From the NCBI RefSeq assembly GCF_900240945.1, contig NZ_OESG01000014.1, positions 2,028,015 to 2,092,014 of the forward strand: 64,000 nt of DNA, given 5' to 3'. Shown piece after piece: positions 1 to 9,329 of this stretch. Positions within the stretch are counted from its first letter, which is position 1, and the number at the start of each line of letters is the position of its first letter. A program made the translations under genes and the position numbers. The notes beneath the pieces are model-generated. The model worked only from the letters and a program-made list of their open reading frames with translations, was not told the DNA's origin and made no database searches. The DNA comes from Mycobacterium sp. 3519A (GTDB lineage Bacteria; Actinomycetota; Actinomycetes; Mycobacteriales; Mycobacteriaceae).

Positions 1-1
1 G

Positions 2-1732
2 GGCGCGATGCTGGGGCTGGCGACGCCTCTGCTGGCGGGCAGGGTCGTCGACGAGATCGGCCGCGGCGCGCTCGGCGCAGTCGTCGCGCTCGCCGGGGTG
101 ATCGCCGCGGTCGCGGTGGCCGAGGCGGGCATCTCGTTGGTGACCCGGTGGTTGTCGTCGACCATCGGCGAGGGTCTCATCCTCGACTTGCGCACCGCCG
201 TCTTCGATCACGTGCAGCGGATGCCCGTCGCGTTCTTCACCCGCACCCGCACCGGAGCGTTGGTGAGCCGCCTCGGCAACGACGTGATGGGCGCGCAGCG
301 CGCGTTCTCGGACACCTTCTCCGGCGTGGTCACCAACATCGTCACGCTGACGCTGACGCTCGTGGTCATGCTGAGCATCTCGTGGCAGGTCACCCTGCTG
401 TCGCTGATCCTGATGCCGCTGTTCTTGATCCCGGCCCGCTGGGTCGGGCGCAACATGGCGCAGTTGGCCCGCGAGGCGGCCACCCACAACGCGACGATGA
501 ACACCCAGATGACCGAACGCTTTTCGGCGCCGGGCGCGACGCTGGTGAAGCTGTTCGGCAGCCCTGCCACCGAATCGCGCGAATTCGCAGTGCGCGCCGG
601 ACGCGTGCGCGACATCGGGGTGCGCACCGCGATGCTGCAGTCGGTTTTCATGAACTCGCTGACGCTGATGTCGGCGCTGGCGCTCGCATTGGTGTACGGG
701 CTCGGCGGAGTGCTCGCGATCGGCGGACATCTACAGACGGGTGCGATCGTGTCGCTGGCATTGCTGCTCACCCGGTTGTACGCACCGCTGACCGCCTTGG
801 CCAACGCGCACGTCGAAATCGCAAGCGCGCTGGTCAGTTTCGAGCGGGTGTTCGAGGTGCTCGACCTGGTGCCGCTGATCCAGGAGAAGCCGAAGGCGGT
901 GGCCATTCCAGACGGTCCCGTCACGGTGGAATTCGACGATGTGCGGTTCTCCTATCCGTCCGCCGAAGCCGTCTCGCTGGCGTCGCTCGAAGAAGTGGCC
1001 GAGCTGGACGACCGCGGCGGAGACGAAGTGCTGCACGGTGTTTCGTTCACCGCGCAGCCGGGTCAGATGGTCGCGCTCGTTGGTTCGTCGGGGGCGGGGA
1101 AGTCGACGATCGCGTCGCTGCTCGGCCGGCTCTACGACGTCGACGAGGGAGCGGTCCGTTTGAATGGTGTCGACGTCCGCGATGCGACGTTCGCGTCGCT
1201 GAAGGACACCGTTGGCATGGTCACTCAGGACGGTCACCTGTTCCACGAGTCGATCCGGTCCAACCTGACGCTGGCCGCGCCCGATGCGACGGACGACGAC
1301 CTGTGGCGTGCGCTGGACCGGGCCCGCCTCGCCGACGTCGTCGCCGACATGCCCGAGGGGCTGGACACCGTCGTCGGCGAGCGCGGCTACCGGCTGTCGG
1401 GCGGTCAGCGGCAGCGGCTCACCATCGCCCGCCTGCTGCTCGGCAGGTCGCGGGTGGTCGTCCTCGACGAGGCGACCGCGTCGCTGGACTCGGCGTCGGA
1501 GGCGGCGGTCCAGCAGGCGTTGTCGGAGGCGCTGGCGGGCCGGACGTCGATCGTGATCGCCCACCGGCTCTCCACGGTTCGGGCCGCCGACGTGATCCTC
1601 GTCGTCGAGGACGGTCGCATCGTCGAACGCGGCACCCACGACCAGTTGTTGGCCCGGCGCGGGCGGTACGCCGAGCTGTATCAGACGCAGTTCGGTGGCG
1701 AAAAGGATTCCGAGGATGTCGTAGCGGCATGA
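2..1732 (+). CDS. ABC exporter, fused membrane and ATPase domains (5' end cut by window)
   Basis: Half-transporter of the ABCB/MsbA-like exporter type: membrane segments then a C-terminal nucleotide-binding domain. Numbered from the ATG at 8, Walker A GSSGAGKST is at 359-367, signature LSGGQ at 463 and Walker B VVVLDEA at 483-489 with the catalytic Glu at 488, followed by an IAHRLS switch His, so the ATPase looks fully active. The reading frame is open to the window edge and the protein begins inside the first membrane helices, so the true start is probably upstream. The next exporter gene starts 15 bases downstream. An insertion of about 20 acidic residues (near 318-337) sits before the ATPase core. 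Substrate cannot be read from sequence; lipid, peptide or drug export are all possible. Confidence 0.93.
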   Translation, partial: GAMLGLATPLLAGRVVDEIGRGALGAVVALAGVIAAVAVAEAGISLVTRWLSSTIGEGLILDLRTAVFDHVQRMPVAFFTRTRTGALVSRLGNDVMGAQRAFSDTFSGVVTNIVTLTLTLVVMLSISWQVTLLSLILMPLFLIPARWVGRNMAQLAREAATHNATMNTQMTERFSAPGATLVKLFGSPATESREFAVRAGRVRDIGVRTAMLQSVFMNSLTLMSALALALVYGLGGVLAIGGHLQTGAIVSLALLLTRLYAPLTALANAHVEIASALVSFERVFEVLDLVPLIQEKPKAVAIPDGPVTVEFDDVRFSYPSAEAVSLASLEEVAELDDRGGDEVLHGVSFTAQPGQMVALVGSSGAGKSTIASLLGRLYDVDEGAVRLNGVDVRDATFASLKDTVGMVTQDGHLFHESIRSNLTLAAPDATDDDLWRALDRARLADVVADMPEGLDTVVGERGYRLSGGQRQRLTIARLLLGRSRVVVLDEATASLDSASEAAVQQALSEALAGRTSIVIAHRLSTVRAADVILVVEDGRIVERGTHDQLLARRGRYAELYQTQFGGEKDSEDVVAA

Positions 1733-1747
1733 GACGCTGGGATCGCT

Positions 1748-3652
1748 TTGACTGAACTCGATGCAGCACCTCTGCGCTCGGCGCCGGCGATCGCGCGACC
1801 GCCGGCGCGTCACCGTACCGGTTCGGATCTGTGGCGGTTGATGCCGTACCTGCTGCCGTATCGGGGGCGGTGGATCGCGATGGTGCTCGTCGCGATCTCC
1901 AGCCTCGTTGCCACCGTGGCCATTCCGCTGATGACCAAGGCCGTCATCGACGGGCCGGTGCGGCACCAGGATCAGCGCGGGCTGTGGGTGCTCGGCGCCG
2001 CCGCGATGGGTGTCGGCGTCTCGGAGGCGGTGCTGTGGTTCATCCGGCGCTGGCTGGTGGCGCGCGCCACCATGGGCGTCGAGGCCGATATCCGCAAGGA
2101 CCTCTACGCCCGGCTGCAGATCCTGCCGATGTCGTTTCACGGTAGGTGGCAGTCCGGTCAGCTGCTGTCGCGAATCATGAACGACCTGAGCACCATTCGC
2201 CGATTCATGTCGTTCGGCATGGTGTTCCTGCTGCTGAACATCCTGCAGATCACCGTCGTGACGGCGATCCTGCTGGCGATGTACTGGCCGCTGGGTGTGG
2301 TCGTGCTGGTGTCGATCGTGCCGATCACGTTGACGGTGCTGCACTTTCAGCAGGCCTACACCCGGCTGTCGCGGTTGGCGCAGGACCAGTCCGGCCACGT
2401 CGCCACCCACGTCGAGGAGTCCGCGCTTGGGGTGCGGGTGGTCAAATCGTTCGGCCGTGAGGATTACGCCTACGACCGCTTCGACGAGCAACTGACCAAC
2501 CTGTACGAGACGCAGGTCGGCCGGGTGTCGGTGTCCGCCAAGTTCTGGACGCTGCTGGAGGTCATCCCGAACCTGACATTGATCGTGGTGCTTGGCTTCG
2601 GCGCGTACGCCGCCGGGCACGGGTACGTCACCATGGGAACGCTCGTCGCGTTCATCACGATGATGCTGTCGCTGGTGTGGCCCATCGCATCGCTGGGCTT
2701 TCTGCTGTCGATGACGCAGGAGTCGTTCACCGCCGCCAACCGGATCGCCGAGATCTTCGACGCGCCACGGGAAATCACCGACGGCCCGGTCGCGCAGCCG
2801 CCGAAGGGCGGCAGGCTGGAACTCGTCGACGTCGGCTTCAGGTTCCCGGACTCGGAGGACTGGGCGCTCCGGCATGTGAATGCCACCGTGGAACCGGGGG
2901 AGACGTTGGCGCTGGTCGGCTCGACGGGGTCGGGCAAGTCGGTGCTGGCCTCGCTGTTGTCGCGGCTCTACGACGTCAACGAGGGCGCGATCCGCATCGA
3001 CGGCCGCGACATCCGGGAGTTGAGCCTGCCCGCGCTGCGCCAAGCGGTGGCCACCGCATTCGAGGACCCGACGTTGTTCTCGATGTCGGTGGCTGAGAAC
3101 CTGCGGCTTGGTAGGCCCGATGCGACGGATGCGCAGCTGGCGCAGGCCATCGAGGTGGCCGCCGCGCAGTTCGTCTATGACCTGCCGTTCGGGCTGGACA
3201 CCCGCATCGGTGAGCAGGGCATGAGCCTGTCCGGCGGCCAGCGGCAGCGGCTGTCGCTGGCGCGGGCCATCCTCGCCGCACCCAGGATCCTGGTGCTCGA
3301 CGACACGCTGTCCGCGCTGGACGTGCACACCGAGGCCGTCGTCGAGGAGGCGCTGCGCCGGGTGCTGCACCACGTGACGGGCATCGTGGTGGCGCACCGC
3401 GCGTCGACGGTGCTGCTGGCCGACAAGGTGGCGCTGCTGCAGGACGGCACCATCACCCACATCGGCACGCACGCGCAGCTGCTGGCCACCGTGCCGCAGT
3501 ACCGCTACCTGCTGGCGGCCGACGACGAACTCGACGACCGCGCCGAGCGGGTCTGCGCATGGGAGGACGACGAAGAGCGAACGCGGCTGGAGCATCTGGT
3601 CGAAGAGCACGAGCCGCGTGATTACGTGTCGTTCGAGGCGGAACGCCGATGA
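1748..3652 (+). CDS. ABC exporter half-transporter with degenerate Walker B
   Basis: 634-residue ABC exporter subunit with an N-terminal six-helix membrane domain and C-terminal ATPase. TTG start at 1748, 15 bases after the previous stop. Walker A GSTGSGKS is at 391-398 and LSGGQ at 494, but the Walker B region reads LVLDDTLSALD, so the catalytic Glu is Asp at 519. In heterodimeric exporters one ATPase typically carries this Glu-to-Asp change. Its stop overlaps the next gene's start (ATGA at 3649), and that partner has the complementary altered signature, so the two probably form one heterodimer. Same layout as M. tuberculosis Rv1272c/Rv1273c-type pairs; orthology not established. Confidence 0.93.
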   Translation: MTELDAAPLRSAPAIARPPARHRTGSDLWRLMPYLLPYRGRWIAMVLVAISSLVATVAIPLMTKAVIDGPVRHQDQRGLWVLGAAAMGVGVSEAVLWFIRRWLVARATMGVEADIRKDLYARLQILPMSFHGRWQSGQLLSRIMNDLSTIRRFMSFGMVFLLLNILQITVVTAILLAMYWPLGVVVLVSIVPITLTVLHFQQAYTRLSRLAQDQSGHVATHVEESALGVRVVKSFGREDYAYDRFDEQLTNLYETQVGRVSVSAKFWTLLEVIPNLTLIVVLGFGAYAAGHGYVTMGTLVAFITMMLSLVWPIASLGFLLSMTQESFTAANRIAEIFDAPREITDGPVAQPPKGGRLELVDVGFRFPDSEDWALRHVNATVEPGETLALVGSTGSGKSVLASLLSRLYDVNEGAIRIDGRDIRELSLPALRQAVATAFEDPTLFSMSVAENLRLGRPDATDAQLAQAIEVAAAQFVYDLPFGLDTRIGEQGMSLSGGQRQRLSLARAILAAPRILVLDDTLSALDVHTEAVVEEALRRVLHHVTGIVVAHRASTVLLADKVALLQDGTITHIGTHAQLLATVPQYRYLLAADDELDDRAERVCAWEDDEERTRLEHLVEEHEPRDYVSFEAERR

Positions 3653-5472
3653 CGACCACCGAATGGCGGGGCCGGCTCACCGAGGAGCAGGACGACAACC
3701 TGCCCATCGACGAGAGCCTGCCGCGTCGCCGCGAGGCGCGTGCGCTGCTCGGTTCGCTGCTGCGCCCGTACCGGATGACCGTCGCGCTGCTTGCGCTCGT
3801 CGTTGTGGTGGAAAACGCTGCGCGCCTTTCGGTTCCGATCCTGGTGCAGCGCGGCATCGACCACGGCATTCCGCCGATCCTGTCCGGCGGTTCGGCGCAC
3901 ACGCTGATGGTCGTCGTCGCGGTGCTGTGCGGGGTGGTCGTGGTGCAGGCGACCAGTCGGATGTTCTTCCTGCAGCGCTCCGGCCGGATCGGGCAGAAGG
4001 TGCTGCTCGAGTTGCGGCGCCGGGTGTACCGGCACTTCCAGCGGCTGGACATCGCGTTTCACGAGCGGTACACCTCCGGTCGCGTGGTCAGCCGGTCCAC
4101 CAACGACGTCGAGGCCATCCAGGACATGCTGGAGACCGGCTTCGACAGCCTGATCACCGCTGTGCTGACGCTGATCGGCACCGCCATTCTGCTTGTCACA
4201 CTTGATGTTCGGCTCGGCTTGATGTGTTTGGCCGCGTTCCCGATCCTGGTGGCGCTGGTCTGGTGGTTCCGCAACGAGTCTGCCAAGACCTACCGCAGGG
4301 TGCGGGAAAGCGCCGCGCTGGTGATCGTGCAGTTCGTCGAGACGATGACCGGCATCAAGGCGGTGCAGGCCTACCGGCGTGAGCCGCGCAACCAGGAGAT
4401 CTTCGAAGACATCGCCGACCGCTACAAGGCGGACAACGAGCGCACGTTCCGGCTGCTGGCGATCTTCATGCCTGGTGTGAAGTTGGTCGGCAACCTGACC
4501 ACCGGCGTGGTGCTGCTGTATGGCGGCTACCGCGTGCTGCACGGCCAGATGACCATCGGCACGCTGGCGGCGTTCCTGCTGTATCTGCGGATGTTCTTCG
4601 AACCGATGCAGGAGATCTCGCAGTTCTTCAACACCTTCCAGTCGGCGTCGTCGGCGCTGGAGAAGCTGGCCGGGGTGCTGGCCGAGAAGCCGGGTATCAA
4701 GGAGCCTTCGCGTCCCGTCCCGCTCGGGAAGGTCCGCGGCGATGTCGAGTTCCGCGACGTGCAGTTCTCGTACGTGGCCGATAGGCCGGTGTTGCCCGAC
4801 CTGAGCTTCACCGTGCCGGCTGGGCAGACCGTCGCGCTGGTCGGCACCACCGGCGCGGGCAAGACCACGATCGCCAAGCTCATCGCGCGGTTCTACGACC
4901 CGACGTCGGGCACCGTGACGTTGGATGGCATTGACCTGCGGGACATTTCGCAGAGCGAGTTGCGCCGCCACGTCGTGATGGTGACGCAGGAGAACTTCAT
5001 GTTCGACGGCACCGTCGCCGACAACATCCGGTTCGGCCGTCCCGACGCCACCGACTCCGAAGTGGTGGCCGCCGCCGCGGCGGTGGGCGCAGACCGGTTC
5101 ATCGATGCGCTGCCCGAGGGCTACGACACCGACGTCGCCAAGCGCGGCGGCAGGCTCTCGGCGGGGCAGCGGCAGTTGGTGGCCTTCGCGCGGGCGTTCC
5201 TCGCGGACCCGGCCGTGTTGATACTCGACGAGGCGACGTCGTCGCTGGACATCCCCAGCGAGCGGATGGTGCAGCGGGCGTTGGAGACCGTGCTGGCCGA
5301 CCGCACCGCGCTGGTCATCGCGCACCGGCTGTCCACCGTGCAGGTCGCCGACCGGGTGTTGGTGCTCGACCACGGCCGCATCGTCGAAGACGGCGCGCCC
5401 GACGAGTTGATCGGCAGAACCGACGGCAGGTATGCCGCGCTGCATCGCGCGTGGGTGGAATCGCTGGCCTGA
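3649..5472 (+). CDS. ABC exporter half-transporter, partner of preceding gene
   Basis: 607-residue exporter subunit. Membrane domain roughly 45-330, Walker A GTTGAGKTT at 399-407, Walker B LILDEA with catalytic Glu at 528, and an IAHRLST switch region. Its signature motif is LSAGQ (503) instead of LSGGQ. With the Asp-substituted Walker B of the preceding subunit, this creates one impaired composite ATP site (Walker B of gene 2 with signature of gene 3) and one competent site, as known for asymmetric exporters. Translationally coupled by a 4-base ATGA overlap. Substrate unknown. Confidence 0.94.
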   Translation: MTTTEWRGRLTEEQDDNLPIDESLPRRREARALLGSLLRPYRMTVALLALVVVVENAARLSVPILVQRGIDHGIPPILSGGSAHTLMVVVAVLCGVVVVQATSRMFFLQRSGRIGQKVLLELRRRVYRHFQRLDIAFHERYTSGRVVSRSTNDVEAIQDMLETGFDSLITAVLTLIGTAILLVTLDVRLGLMCLAAFPILVALVWWFRNESAKTYRRVRESAALVIVQFVETMTGIKAVQAYRREPRNQEIFEDIADRYKADNERTFRLLAIFMPGVKLVGNLTTGVVLLYGGYRVLHGQMTIGTLAAFLLYLRMFFEPMQEISQFFNTFQSASSALEKLAGVLAEKPGIKEPSRPVPLGKVRGDVEFRDVQFSYVADRPVLPDLSFTVPAGQTVALVGTTGAGKTTIAKLIARFYDPTSGTVTLDGIDLRDISQSELRRHVVMVTQENFMFDGTVADNIRFGRPDATDSEVVAAAAAVGADRFIDALPEGYDTDVAKRGGRLSAGQRQLVAFARAFLADPAVLILDEATSSLDIPSERMVQRALETVLADRTALVIAHRLSTVQVADRVLVLDHGRIVEDGAPDELIGRTDGRYAALHRAWVESLA

Positions 5473-5479
5473 CTCGGCC

Positions 5480-5540
5480 GTTGACTCTGCGGTTATGGCG
5501 TAAATGTGCGAGTGAGGGGCGCCGTGAGCGCAGCGTCAAC
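5480..5540. repeat. Intergenic hairpin, 12-base near-perfect arms
   Basis: GTTGACTCTGCG (5480-5491) pairs with CGCAGCGTCAAC (5529-5540) at 11 of 12 positions around a 37-base loop. It fills the gap between the ABC exporter operon and the next ATPase gene. The loop contains AAATGTGCGAG, similar to AAAGTGCGAG in the loop of the hairpin at 23066-23132. It may be a dispersed repeat or a terminator for the exporter operon; there is no T-run. Confidence 0.6.
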
Positions 5541-5552
5541 GAAGATGGGCCC

Positions 5553-6194
5553 GTGGACGCACAGGACGAGCCCGAACCCGACCCGCCGCTGATCGTCGCC
5601 ACCGGGTTGGGGGTGGACGGTGAACACGGGCCCTTGTTCTCCGGCGTCGATCTCTCGCTCACAGCGGGCTTCCACGCCATCCAGATGCCCGGCGGGCCCG
5701 AGCAGACCACGCTGCTGCTGACGCTCGCGGGCCGGTTCAAGCCCAGCCACGGCACGCTGACCGTGCTCGGCGACACGAAACCGCGAGCGATCCGTCGGCA
5801 CTGCGCGATCGCGGCATTCGAAGACATCGACGACCTGGACGAGTCGGTCACCGTGCAGACCGTGCTCGCCGAGCAGCGGCGCTGGCTGGCGCCGTGGTAC
5901 TCACGCGTGCCCATCGAGGCCGGCCAGGACGAAATGGACCTGGTGTTCGGCGACATCGACCCGCCTGCGCCCAAGACCTACATCGTCGAACTGTCCGACC
6001 TCGAACTGTTCCTGCTGCGAATCACGTTGGCGCTGCTGTCGAGACGGCCGATCCTTTTCGTCGGCGACCTCGAGCAGGTTCGCGACATCGCGCGCCGCGC
6101 GGTCGCCGTCGAACGGCTCGAAGCGATCGCCGAACGCTTCACCGTCGTCGTCGGCGTGACCAACCCGCTGCACAACCCGACCGGAGGTGACTGA
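5553..6194 (+). CDS. Degenerate ABC-type ATP-binding protein
   Basis: Small protein (213 residues from the GTG at 5553) with the outline of an ABC ATPase but altered motifs: the Walker A region reads MPGGPEQTT where GxxGxGK(S/T) is expected, so the phosphate-binding Lys is missing; the signature region is ELSDLE; Walker B-like ILFVGDLEQ remains. It precedes a YhgE/Pip-type membrane protein by 2 bases, which suggests it is that protein's (perhaps non-hydrolysing) partner. Start chosen because GTG 5553 has GAAG about 8 bases upstream; an earlier in-frame GTG at 5451 lies inside the exporter gene and would run through the hairpin at 5480-5540. Function as an active ATPase is doubtful. Confidence 0.72.
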   Translation: MDAQDEPEPDPPLIVATGLGVDGEHGPLFSGVDLSLTAGFHAIQMPGGPEQTTLLLTLAGRFKPSHGTLTVLGDTKPRAIRRHCAIAAFEDIDDLDESVTVQTVLAEQRRWLAPWYSRVPIEAGQDEMDLVFGDIDPPAPKTYIVELSDLELFLLRITLALLSRRPILFVGDLEQVRDIARRAVAVERLEAIAERFTVVVGVTNPLHNPTGGD

Positions 6195-6196
6195 CC

Positions 6197-7966
6197 ATGT
6201 TGGCAGGACTCGCATTCGGTTCGGAGATAAAACGTTTCGCGCGCAACCGGCTGACCCGCGTGGCGATCGTCGTGCTGATGCTGTTGCCTCTGGTTTACGG
6301 TGCGCTCTACTTGTGGGCGTTCTGGAATCCGTTCGGTGAAGTGAACAAGATGCCGGTGGCACTGGTGAACTCGGACCGCGGCGCGGTGGTGTCCGGCCAG
6401 CACATCAACGCCGGTGAGCAGATCACCCAGAGCCTGACCGCCGATGGCGGCCTGGACTGGCATGTGGTGAACGACGCGCAGGCGCGCAGCGGGGTCGCCC
6501 ACGGCGAGTACTACTTCATGGTCGAGTTGCCGCCCGACTTCAGCGAAGCCATCGCCTCAGCGACCACCGACCACCCCAGGCAGGCCAACCTGATCGCCGT
6601 GTTCAACGACGCCAACAACTACATCTCGTCCAGCATCGGCGCCACCGCGATGCAGGAGGTGCTCAACGCGGTGTCGACCCGGATCTCCGGACAGGCGGTC
6701 AATCACGTGCTGGCGACGATCGTTTCCTCCGGCGCCGGCATCAAACAGGCCGCCGACGGTGCCCGACAACTCGCCGACGGTGCGGCCAAGGTCGACGACG
6801 GCGCAGGGCAACTCGCGGCAGGCCTGGACACCGCGCGATCCGGTTCGGCGCAGGTGTCCTCCGGCGCCAGGCAGCTGTCCAACGGGATCATCCAGGCCAC
6901 CGATCCGCTCGTCACAGCACTGGGCGACGTCACCGCCGCGCAGAACGCCGCGGCCACCACGATGTCGTCGGTCATCGATCAACTGTCCGCCAGCCCAGAC
7001 CCGTTGGCCAACAACGCTGCAGCCACCTTACGCGGAGTCCGCGACCAACTCCGGGCGCACGAGTTCAGCCCGACCGCACAACAGCTCACCGACAAGCTGA
7101 CGCAACTGCGCAGCGGGGTTCGGCAGCTCGCGTCGGGCAGCGCGCAACTGGCCAGCGGCATCGTCCAACTCGACAACGGTGCGCAGCAGCTGAAAACCGG
7201 TACTGCACAGCTGCGCTCGGGCTCGTCCGAGCTGGCGACCAAACTCGGCGACGGTGCCAAGCAGGTGCCCAATTGGACCACCCGGCAGCAGGACGCGATC
7301 GCCGACACCATCGGCGGTCCGGTGAACTTGCAGACCACCCATGAGAACGCCGCGCCCAACTTCGGCACCGGGATGGCGCCGTTCTTCCTCACGCTCGCGT
7401 TGTTCTTCGGCGCGCTGGTGCTGTGGATGGTGTTGCGGCCGTTGCAGAACCGGGCCATCGCCGCCGAGGTGCTGGCCCTGCGCGTGGTGCTTGCCAGCTA
7501 CCTGCCCGCCGTCGCTATCGGGGTGATCCAGGCGGGCATCCTGTACTGCGTGGTGCGATTCGCACTCGGCATGCAGGCCGCGCATCCCGTCGCGATGTTC
7601 GGGTTCATGGTGCTGATCTCGTGCTCGTTCGTCGCGGCCACCCAGGCCATCAACGCGCTCGTCGGCCCCGCCGTCGGGCGAGTGCTCATCATGGCGCTGC
7701 TCATGCTGCAGCTGGTCAGCGCGGGCGGCATGTATCCGGTGCAGACCACGTCGCGGCCCTTCCAGATACTGCACACCTACGACCCGATGGCCTACGGCGT
7801 CAACGGACTTCGCCAACTGATCCTCGGCGGCATCGACTACCGACTGTGGCAGGCGATCATCGTGTTGGGCAGCGTGTGGGCCGTCGCACTGCTGATCTCA
7901 TCGCTGTCGGCGCGCCGCAACCGACTGTGGAACCTCGACCGGCTGCTGCCCGCGATCAAGGTGTGA
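6197..7966 (+). CDS. YhgE/Pip family membrane protein (ABC-2-like)
   Basis: 589 residues. One N-terminal membrane helix (about 20-42), a long extracytoplasmic region, then a C-terminal block of about five helices (about 390-575) resembling ABC-2 permeases. The middle (about 175-370) carries many GARQLADG/GAxQLxxG-type repeats at near-heptad spacing, as in the phage-infection-protein (Pip/YhgE) family, probably forming an elongated surface stalk. ATG at 6197, 2 bases after the ATPase-like gene. Family members serve as phage receptors or secretion-related proteins in Gram-positives; the mycobacterial role is unknown to me. Its 3' end overlaps the convergent oxidoreductase gene by 11 bases. Confidence 0.85.
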   Translation: MLAGLAFGSEIKRFARNRLTRVAIVVLMLLPLVYGALYLWAFWNPFGEVNKMPVALVNSDRGAVVSGQHINAGEQITQSLTADGGLDWHVVNDAQARSGVAHGEYYFMVELPPDFSEAIASATTDHPRQANLIAVFNDANNYISSSIGATAMQEVLNAVSTRISGQAVNHVLATIVSSGAGIKQAADGARQLADGAAKVDDGAGQLAAGLDTARSGSAQVSSGARQLSNGIIQATDPLVTALGDVTAAQNAAATTMSSVIDQLSASPDPLANNAAATLRGVRDQLRAHEFSPTAQQLTDKLTQLRSGVRQLASGSAQLASGIVQLDNGAQQLKTGTAQLRSGSSELATKLGDGAKQVPNWTTRQQDAIADTIGGPVNLQTTHENAAPNFGTGMAPFFLTLALFFGALVLWMVLRPLQNRAIAAEVLALRVVLASYLPAVAIGVIQAGILYCVVRFALGMQAAHPVAMFGFMVLISCSFVAATQAINALVGPAVGRVLIMALLMLQLVSAGGMYPVQTTSRPFQILHTYDPMAYGVNGLRQLILGGIDYRLWQAIIVLGSVWAVALLISSLSARRNRLWNLDRLLPAIKV

Positions 7967-9329
7967 GCAGCGTTTCCAGTTTGTCGTTGATCGCGGGCAA
8001 CTGCGACGTCAGCACCGAGATGATCTTCTCGCGGGCCCGTTCGCTGACGCCCGCCGACACGTGGTGCAGCACGTTGAGTCGCGCCTTGTCGACCCATGCC
8101 ATCATGTCCGGGTCAGAGAACCACTGCAGCTGGTTCTTGTTGAACGCCAGCATCATTCGCAGCCAGTCGGTGGGAACCCGCGGATAGGGCACAGGCCCGC
8201 AGTACGCGTTGCGGGTGTCGTCGTCGGGATACGTCGCCTCGACATGCCCGATCACCGCGGCGCTGAAAGCCGGCTGGCACGTCCGCACAGCCTGCAGCGA
8301 AATGTGGTCGCCGTCGAACACCGGTACCGGCTCCCGTTGAGCGAAACCGTCTGCGCTGCAATCGATGTACAGTGCGGACCCGTCGACGTCCACCGTCCCG
8401 CCCTCGAGCGTGACGCGGCCTTCTTCGATGGCCTCGACGTGCCCCATCCGCACGACGTCATCGATGCCCCTCAACTCCGAGAGTTCCGCCTGCGACAAGA
8501 TCGCACACCGGTACATCGTCGGCTCAACCGACGTGTCGATGCGCATCAAGCAGCCCTTGGCCTCCAGCCGGTCGAACAGATCGGGTAGCGACTCGGCCTC
8601 GTGCACCGCGGCCAGTTGGCTGGAGAAGTCACGAAGCACCCGCTTGGCGAACTGCGAACCAGGTTGCACCGCAGCGCGATCCAGGATCCACGAGTCGCGC
8701 GGCTTGATCCACGTCAACCGCTGCGCCGCGACGCCGTGCTTGCGCAACCACAGGCACGCGTCCATCGCGGTCTTGCCCGCGCCGACGATCACGTAGCGCT
8801 CGCGGGCATCCCGGATCCGCGGCAGCGCGTTGGGCGGTACACAGTCGACGCCGTCGACGAAGTAGGACGGCGGCCGCATCGACGGCACCACGATCTCCAC
8901 ATGGCTGGTGACGACGCGACGCGCGACCACCTCGATGTCTTCACCGCCGAGCGTGCGGATCCGGCCGTCGCCGAGATACTCGCTCATCGGCAGATAGGTC
9001 ACCCGGCCGGTCGGCAGCAAATGCTGGCGCATCACCGCGTCGAAGTACGCGCACACCTCGGCGCCGCTGGCCAGCTCGTAGTAGCCCGCGTTGAACCCGT
9101 CCTGATCGATGGTGTCGCTGCCGAGCTTGCGTGAGTTCACCCCGTAATAGGCCGACGGCTGGTGCAACCGCACGAACGGATAGGCCGTCGTCCAGTGCCC
9201 GCCCGGCTGGTCGTTGCGATCCACCACCACGACCGAGACGTCCGATTCGGCGACCAGGGTGTCGGTGAACGCGAGCCCCATCGCGCCCGCACCGACCACC
9301 AGGTAATCGGCCTCGATCGTCCGCCCCAT
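7956..9329 (-). CDS. FAD/NAD(P)-binding oxidoreductase, FMO-like
   Basis: 457 residues. N-terminal dinucleotide fold VVGAGAMG (Gly13, 15, 18) followed by an FxxxNDQPGGHW-type FAD contact, and a second nucleotide motif VIVGAGKTAMD near 195-205. This two-fold arrangement is that of flavin monooxygenase-like oxidoreductases; I do not see the Baeyer-Villiger FxGxxxHxxxW fingerprint. ATG start directly abuts the stop of the upstream epoxide hydrolase (0-base gap), so the two are co-transcribed. Substrate unknown; an oxidation product handled by the hydrolase is possible. Confidence 0.82.
   Translation of the reverse strand: MGRTIEADYLVVGAGAMGLAFTDTLVAESDVSVVVVDRNDQPGGHWTTAYPFVRLHQPSAYYGVNSRKLGSDTIDQDGFNAGYYELASGAEVCAYFDAVMRQHLLPTGRVTYLPMSEYLGDGRIRTLGGEDIEVVARRVVTSHVEIVVPSMRPPSYFVDGVDCVPPNALPRIRDARERYVIVGAGKTAMDACLWLRKHGVAAQRLTWIKPRDSWILDRAAVQPGSQFAKRVLRDFSSQLAAVHEAESLPDLFDRLEAKGCLMRIDTSVEPTMYRCAILSQAELSELRGIDDVVRMGHVEAIEEGRVTLEGGTVDVDGSALYIDCSADGFAQREPVPVFDGDHISLQAVRTCQPAFSAAVIGHVEATYPDDDTRNAYCGPVPYPRVPTDWLRMMLAFNKNQLQWFSDPDMMAWVDKARLNVLHHVSAGVSERAREKIISVLTSQLPAINDKLETLLTP

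Noticed and set aside
731-3610. Very long minus-strand open frame (959 codons) opposite the ABC exporters
   Set aside because: The plus strand encodes complete ABC transporters with all motifs; the antisense product is His/Arg/Gln-rich low-complexity sequence typical of high-GC shadow frames. The same reasoning removes the long antisense frames at 3622-5445, 13003-14940, 30979-33156 and 56267-58543.
6700-7260. Tandem DNA repeat in the YhgE/Pip gene
   Set aside because: The GAxQLxxG pattern repeats at protein level, but the nucleotides differ between units, so it is a protein coiled/stalk repeat and not a DNA satellite.
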